Shown: positions 59,164 through 64,000 of the stretch, one piece after another
Numbering within the stretch: the stretch's first letter is position 1
How the letters are laid out: each line of letters starts with the position of its first letter
DNA from: Zopfochytrium polystomum
Lineage: Eukaryota; Chytridiomycota; Chytridiomycetes; Chytridiales; Chytridiaceae
Direction of reading: 5' to 3'
Assembly (NCBI GenBank): GCA_025765615.1
Contig: JAIVFJ010000017.1
Span: 186,001 to 250,000 of the forward strand
Length of the DNA: 64,000 nucleotides
The notes under the pieces: model-generated
What the model was told of the DNA's origin: nothing
The model's database searches: none
What the model saw: the letters and a program-made list of their open reading frames with translations, nothing else
Program-made: the position numbers and the translations under genes

Positions 59164-61256
59164 TATATGAGGGCGTCTTTCGAGAGAAACGAACAGGGAA
59201 GGAAGCCCTCGTGTGGCTGTGGGCTGTGTGTGGCGAGCTACGTGGCTGGCGGGGCCGCGTCACGGCTCTCGGGGACAAGGAAGTAACTATCCATGTAAAC
59301 GAAGTATGCACATTGCATGTTGCTGCATGTATGTTGCGGGGGGCGGCAACCAGCCTCTCAACGTTATCGCGAAGGGGACCTCCTTCACTTTTCCCGGCGA
59401 GGAAGGTTGTCCGACACGCTCAAGAACATTGAAACGTACGTGCCCAACCACACACCCACGAGCACGCAATACCCGTTCACGCAACGTACAACTTGGATCC
59501 TTGATCGCTTGTTGGCTTGTCAAATCCATCCTACGCATTACAGTACCGCACATAAACTAGGGGATTTGTTCTTCGGTCTCAATTCCTTCCATGGTCCATC
59601 CTCTGTCGGTTTTTGTATGCTTGCATCCGCACTCCGTCCTTTTTTGGAACGAGGCGCACCTTTTCCGCGATTCCGCGTTCCTGATTGTTGTTTGGTGCCA
59701 TTCTTGATCAGTCAGCATCCGATGCCCTCCTCGCTCATTTCCATTTCTCTCTCTCTCTCTCTCTCCTCACACTGTCTTTCACTTCCGCCTCTCTCTCTCT
59801 CTCCTTTGTCACTCCCCCTTCTTCTCTCCTCTCCAAGGTGGGCGTACTCCGAGCCGTTTAAGGTCCGCGGTGTTCGGGAGCCTGATTTGGGCTGGGGTGT
59901 GGGGGTGAGTGCGCATAGTGACGCCGGACGTAAACAACACATTGCAGTTCTTCTGTTTTTGTTGTTTTTCTTTTCTTTTTCTTGTTTCATTCAACATTCC
60001 CGATCGGGCGTTCGTCCCGCCGTGTCACGATTGGTCCAAAAGTTAGGAGGGAGATGGAAACTCACTGTGCACCCTTTTGGCTCGGCCGGAAGTCGGAAGA
60101 GGGAAGGGCAGAAAAAATCCTTGGGAGTCAGTCGGTCGCCATTGTCAAATAAATTCAGCAAGTATTTTTCAATTGGAAAGATACCACAATCCTTGCTCTG
60201 TTACAATCAGTCTGTCTGTCTGTCTCTCGCTCACTTAAATTCTCATATGGATATCCAAAATTGGGCAAACATACCGCCATGATGGCTGGCTCGCCCCACT
60301 GCCGCCACCGAATGCCGCCGCCCAGTCTTTCCTTCTGCATATTCCGCCTCACATCGGATGGGTGGCCTGGCTTTTTGGCTTTCTGTCGTCTGGTACTGTT
60401 GTTTTTCTCAATTTTTATTTTGTTCATGCTTCCTCTCTCTCTCTCTCGCTCTCTCTGGCCTCCCTGTCTGTCTCTCCTTCCTCCATGCCAGCAGCCGAAA
60501 CTGTCACGCTGGCTAGCAAGCCATGGAGCAGCTGGCTGGCCTGCAGTAAAATAATATGGTTTGCCCGTTTCCGCTGGACGCCCTGGTGGCTGGCTGGCTG
60601 GCTGGTCGGTCTGTGGATATCCCTGTGTGCGCGCGTCCGTTACCCTTGTCACGCCTCTCTCCCAGAAATTTATTTCAGAAATTTCCGAGTTCCTTGCGAA
60701 GAGGGACCACTTGATTTCTGCAGCCGGCTGTCTGTCTGTCCGTCTCTTTGTGTGCCCATCTGTCTGCGGCATACTCCTAAATATTTATTTTCCCTCCTGC
60801 TTGCTGGCAAACCCCAACGGCAACAGCACAATGGAATGTGGGCTCGGAACGCATTCAGAGGGTGGAGACAGAGCCCGAGACAGACAGAAGAGTGATGAGG
60901 GACAAGGATGGATTTCGGACAGGCTGAACAAAGTAAAAAAGGAAGTCGGAGTGGGAGAGAGACAGAGAGCTGGGCGGGGAGCAACAACGCAAAGCTGGAG
61001 GCAGAATCCCGATTTCCCGCTCTTCACTCTCCCGACTGTCCCGGTCGTCCGCACACATCCACACCCCCACCCACACACACACACACACACACTCGTCTCG
61101 CTCTCGCTCTGTCTCTGTCTCTGTCTCTGTCTGTCTCACACACATCGTCACTGGTCTGATCCGCTTCGACCACTGGCAGGCAGACAGACGGGGCGTCTCA
61201 GAAAACGTTGTTGTTGATCCACCACTGCTCCCTCCCCCTCCCTCCCTTCCCTCCCG
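58988..61256. other. intergenic region between divergent genes, microsatellite-rich
   Basis: Contains (GA)n at about 59100-59160, CT-rich tracts at 59745-59830 and 60435-60480, and (CA)n near 61072-61092 with CTGTCT repeats after it. The 321-codon open frame at 59317-60282 is mostly translated CT repeat and is not called. The promoters of the membrane protein and of the Zn2Cys6 gene should lie here. Confidence 0.5.
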
Positions 61257-61472
61257 GTGCTCCCTCCTTCTCCTCTGCCTCGCTTCTACCACCTCCCCCT
61301 ATCCCCTCCTTCCAAGCAAGTTCTTTCCTTTCCCGCGAAACAGCAACGTGCTGAGGAGCTCCTTCAAATTCTTAGTGGTCACCAGTCAGACCGCGTTGAA
61401 CTGCGGACTGCCATCCCAACCACCAGTACCTCCACCTCCACCACTCAGCGCCAGTCTCTCGTCAACTGCGCG

Positions 61473-64000
61473 ATGGTCCCCTCATCAACTTCGTATCAGT
61501 ACTACCCTTCCGGCTACTCAGCCGACCCAGGAGTCAGCTCAACCGCTGCTCCCTCTCAGCAGCCGCCTCTTTCCGGTCACTCGGGTCCCTCCCAGCACTT
61601 CGGTCGAATAGGCCACTCACCACCCCCACCGCCGCCTGTATCAGGTTCATCTGGGGCACCTCCAGGCTCGGGCCCTGCCACTTCACCCATTGTCACCCAA
61701 GTTCTTTCGGCCTCGAAAGCACCGAGGCGATGGTATGTGACGTGACTCGTAATTAGGTCTCCCGTTTGACTCAACATCATGACAGGTCATGCGAGCCGTG
61801 CCGTGCTCGAAAGATCAAGTGCGATGGCGTCCGACCTTGCTGTGGCAACTGCATCAAGCGATCCATCAAGCGCTGCATATTTCTTGGAACAAAGACCAAG
61901 GTCGACTCGGAGCTTGCCGAGAAGAACATGGTTGAGATTGAAGAGAGGAACAAGTTGCGGGTAGCAAGATTCGGGACTAACGAACCGTACGAACGGCGAG
62001 CAGTTACTCCTCCTTCATACTCTTACAGTGTTCCCGAAAGCCCGGCCTCGGTGCAAACAACTCCCACGCAGAGTTTCCCTCACTACCGAGGCCTCCACGC
62101 ACATACAGAAAACCCTTCTGCTACTGCACCTTCAAGCCGATCGCTCTACACTCATCTTCCTCAGTCTCAGCACGCGCCAGCAAACCCCAACGCCGCTGTG
62201 TCTCATCAGCCGGCCCCGCAACCGGCGCCTTCCTCAGTGTATGGCCAGATATCTACTTGGTCTCCGCACGAAAGCGCCACTGCACGGGCGATCGCCCAAA
62301 CCTACCACTCGCGACCCCAAACCCCTCGGCCAACGACTCCTCCACGGCACGAGAACGGTTGTACGAGCTCACACCCTTCGGCTCCTGCGATTCCTTCCAG
62401 TTCGTTCTCGCCTGCTGCTCCAACACACAGTGGCGTTCACGTCTCGCGGCATCCTTTGCTGAGCGAGAAGCCGACACCTGAAGCCCCTAAAACGGTGTTT
62501 AGGAGCAATACACAGATCAGTAACCTACCGCCGGAGCTGGTTCTCCTTTTGGATGGCAAGTGCGACTTTTATGGCGTTCGTGGACTGCCGTTGCCAAAGG
62601 TTGAGATATGCAGAGTCCTGAGGAGACCAGGAGCGCCGCTGGACGAGGAACGGACACTGGTGGACAATTTTTTCGACCACTACTATTGCCCTGTATCCTT
62701 CATACACCGGCGATCTTACCTGGCGAATCTTCAAAACGTAGACCCTTTCCTCAGGTAGGAAATTCGTTCCAGCGTTGACTGATGACTTCTGTGTGCCTCC
62801 TCATCTAACATAATCGGCATAATGTGTAGAATGGCGGTGTGCGCAGCTGGCTCCATGGTACCGTCAAAGCAAGCCTTCCGGAAAGGAGCGCGCTGGTACT
62901 ACAAGCAGGCGAAGGTTTTTTCGACCGAGTCTCTGGACTCTCCTTCGCTGGAAACGGTGCAAGGGTGGCTCATTCTTGGGTGGGCCTCACTATGTTTTAG
63001 GAAAGCGACCCCGCTCTGGCTGTACATGAGCATGGCAACTCGAATGGTGGGTTTATATGCGGATACCCGGCCGGCAAATAGCATAGTATGCTGAACTGAT
63101 ATTCTTCGACAGGCCGCGTACTTAAGACTCAACGAGGAAAGTTTTGAATTGGCTCCTACAGAGCCTTGGCTCGAGAAAGAAACCAGAATTCGAACGTGGT
63201 GGGCCTGCTACTTTGTTGACCGTTGTAAGTAGATGTTGAAGCTCTTATCAGTTGGCTCTGAGAGTGAAGTTGACACTTCGCATGTTTCCTCCAGTTACTG
63301 TTGTGTTCTCCCACCTCCCACCACTGGCAGAAAGGGGATATACCGAAAAAATTCCTTTGTGTCGTGAGGACATTTGGACAAGTTGGAGAGCCCCCAGTGC
63401 ATTGGCTGAGACATATGCTGAACATCGCAAGCCCGACGACAATTCTCTTACCTATTGCATTCTTCTCTGGGAGCTCTTCACAAAAGTTCAACTGGATATT
63501 CGCGGTTATGAGCGACGGAAGGAAGAGAGTCGAAAGCAGATTGAGGGAGAAACGGTTGAATCCATCCTAGAGAGCCTTAAGGTAACTACAGAGCTGGAAT
63601 CATGGTTGCGTCAGCTACCACCCAAGTTTTGGCTTCGTCTGGATGATGAGTACATGCAGCAGCTCGTTCAGTCTTCGGAAGTGTCGACATGCCGCGAACT
63701 CTCCACGCTCTTTATCACCTACCACGGTCTTATTTGCTGCAGTACCCGAAGGTCAACTCTGTGGTTCCTGCAGCAGGCTTGCGGAAGAGCCACGCCCTAT
63801 GTCGCGTCTGGCGGAACCCCTCGCAGTCCCATCACACTTCCCGGTCTGAGTCACATACTTACCCAGGCGGAGAGCACGCGTCTTCTTGAGAACGCTGCTT
63901 CAAAGGCGCTCGCGTCTGCAGAGGCTGTATGCACCCTCGCAGCCTCTCTCATCGGACACTCTGCGCGTCTGGAAGAATTCGCTCCGTCCTGCTTGTTTTT
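61473..64000 (+). CDS. Zn2Cys6 fungal transcription factor, C-terminus cut by window edge
   Basis: Exons 61473-61732, 61786-62754, 62830-63046, 63113-63224 and 63295 to beyond 64000 join in phase. The binuclear zinc cluster spans the first intron: SCEPCRARKIKCDGVRPC, then CGNCIKRSIKRC, giving Cx2Cx6C and Cx2Cx7C. It is followed by a short linker with a basic-acidic helix, a long Ser/Pro/His-rich region, and then the fungal-specific middle homology domain (VDNFFDHYYCPVSFIHRRSY, VQGWLILGWASLC, MATRMAAYLRLNEES, IRTWWACYFVDR). That domain is shared by regulators such as XlnR and Gal4-type factors. It should bind CGG-containing sites in the nucleus. The start may be an in-frame Met at 61257 instead of 61473. 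The last exon stays open to the window end. Confidence 0.88.

Noticed and set aside
59317..60282. 321-codon open frame on plus
   Set aside because: Much of it is translated CT repeat and poly-T; no splice support or recognisable domain.

Overview
The window looks like nuclear DNA of an early-diverging, probably chytrid-type, fungus. Almost every gene is cut by short GT-AG introns (about 45-430 nt, acceptors often AAG). The gene set is fungal (Zn2Cys6 regulator, Pil1-type eisosome BAR protein, AA5 copper radical oxidase, EndoG/NUC1) but also holds families absent from the familiar yeasts and moulds (Integrator subunit INTS6, kinetochore protein Rod/KNTC1, SLC49/FLVCR carriers, an EGF-like secreted protein). 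Species cannot be fixed from the sequence. Coding regions are GC-rich; intergenic DNA is full of A/T homopolymers and CT/CA microsatellites. Exon joins quoted here were found by eye from splice signals, reading phase and family conservation.

Layout. 0-4 kb (minus): a lysophospholipid acyltransferase cut by the window edge, and an AT-hook protein with an Sds3-like domain. 4-6.7 kb: a long divergent intergenic region. 6.7-16.3 kb (plus): INTS6 with a long RGG-rich tail, a decayed ZZ zinc-finger gene on the minus strand, a small EGF-like secreted protein, and an FG/Nup98-like protein in which a motif and its intron are triplicated. 17-25.6 kb: three SLC49/FLVCR-type carriers, two on minus and one on plus, surrounding an intronless MerT-like/HMA metal protein. 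26.7-29.3 kb: a GPI-type copper radical oxidase.

30.5-31.9 kb: a short, dead Tc1/mariner element with intact terminal inverted repeats, carrying two solo LTRs of one retrotransposon. Each LTR has its own 5-bp target duplication and a long, perfectly phased heat-shock-element array upstream of a TATA box. 32-46.3 kb (plus): EndoG/NUC1, a PIP kinase with an N-terminal membrane segment, a Pil1-BAR/SH3 fusion, an acidic low-complexity protein and an F-box-like protein with an in-frame TAG. 46.8-55.5 kb: a large multi-exon Rod/KNTC1 gene. 56.4-59 kb (minus): a single-pass membrane protein. 61.5-64 kb: a Zn2Cys6 transcription factor running off the window.

The most system-like part is 17-25.6 kb, where three paralogous carriers and a MerT-HMA protein sit together, one carrier sharing a 177-bp divergent spacer with the metal protein. 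This suggests a metal or haem transport locus, by inference. The LTR heat-shock arrays are the most striking non-coding signal.
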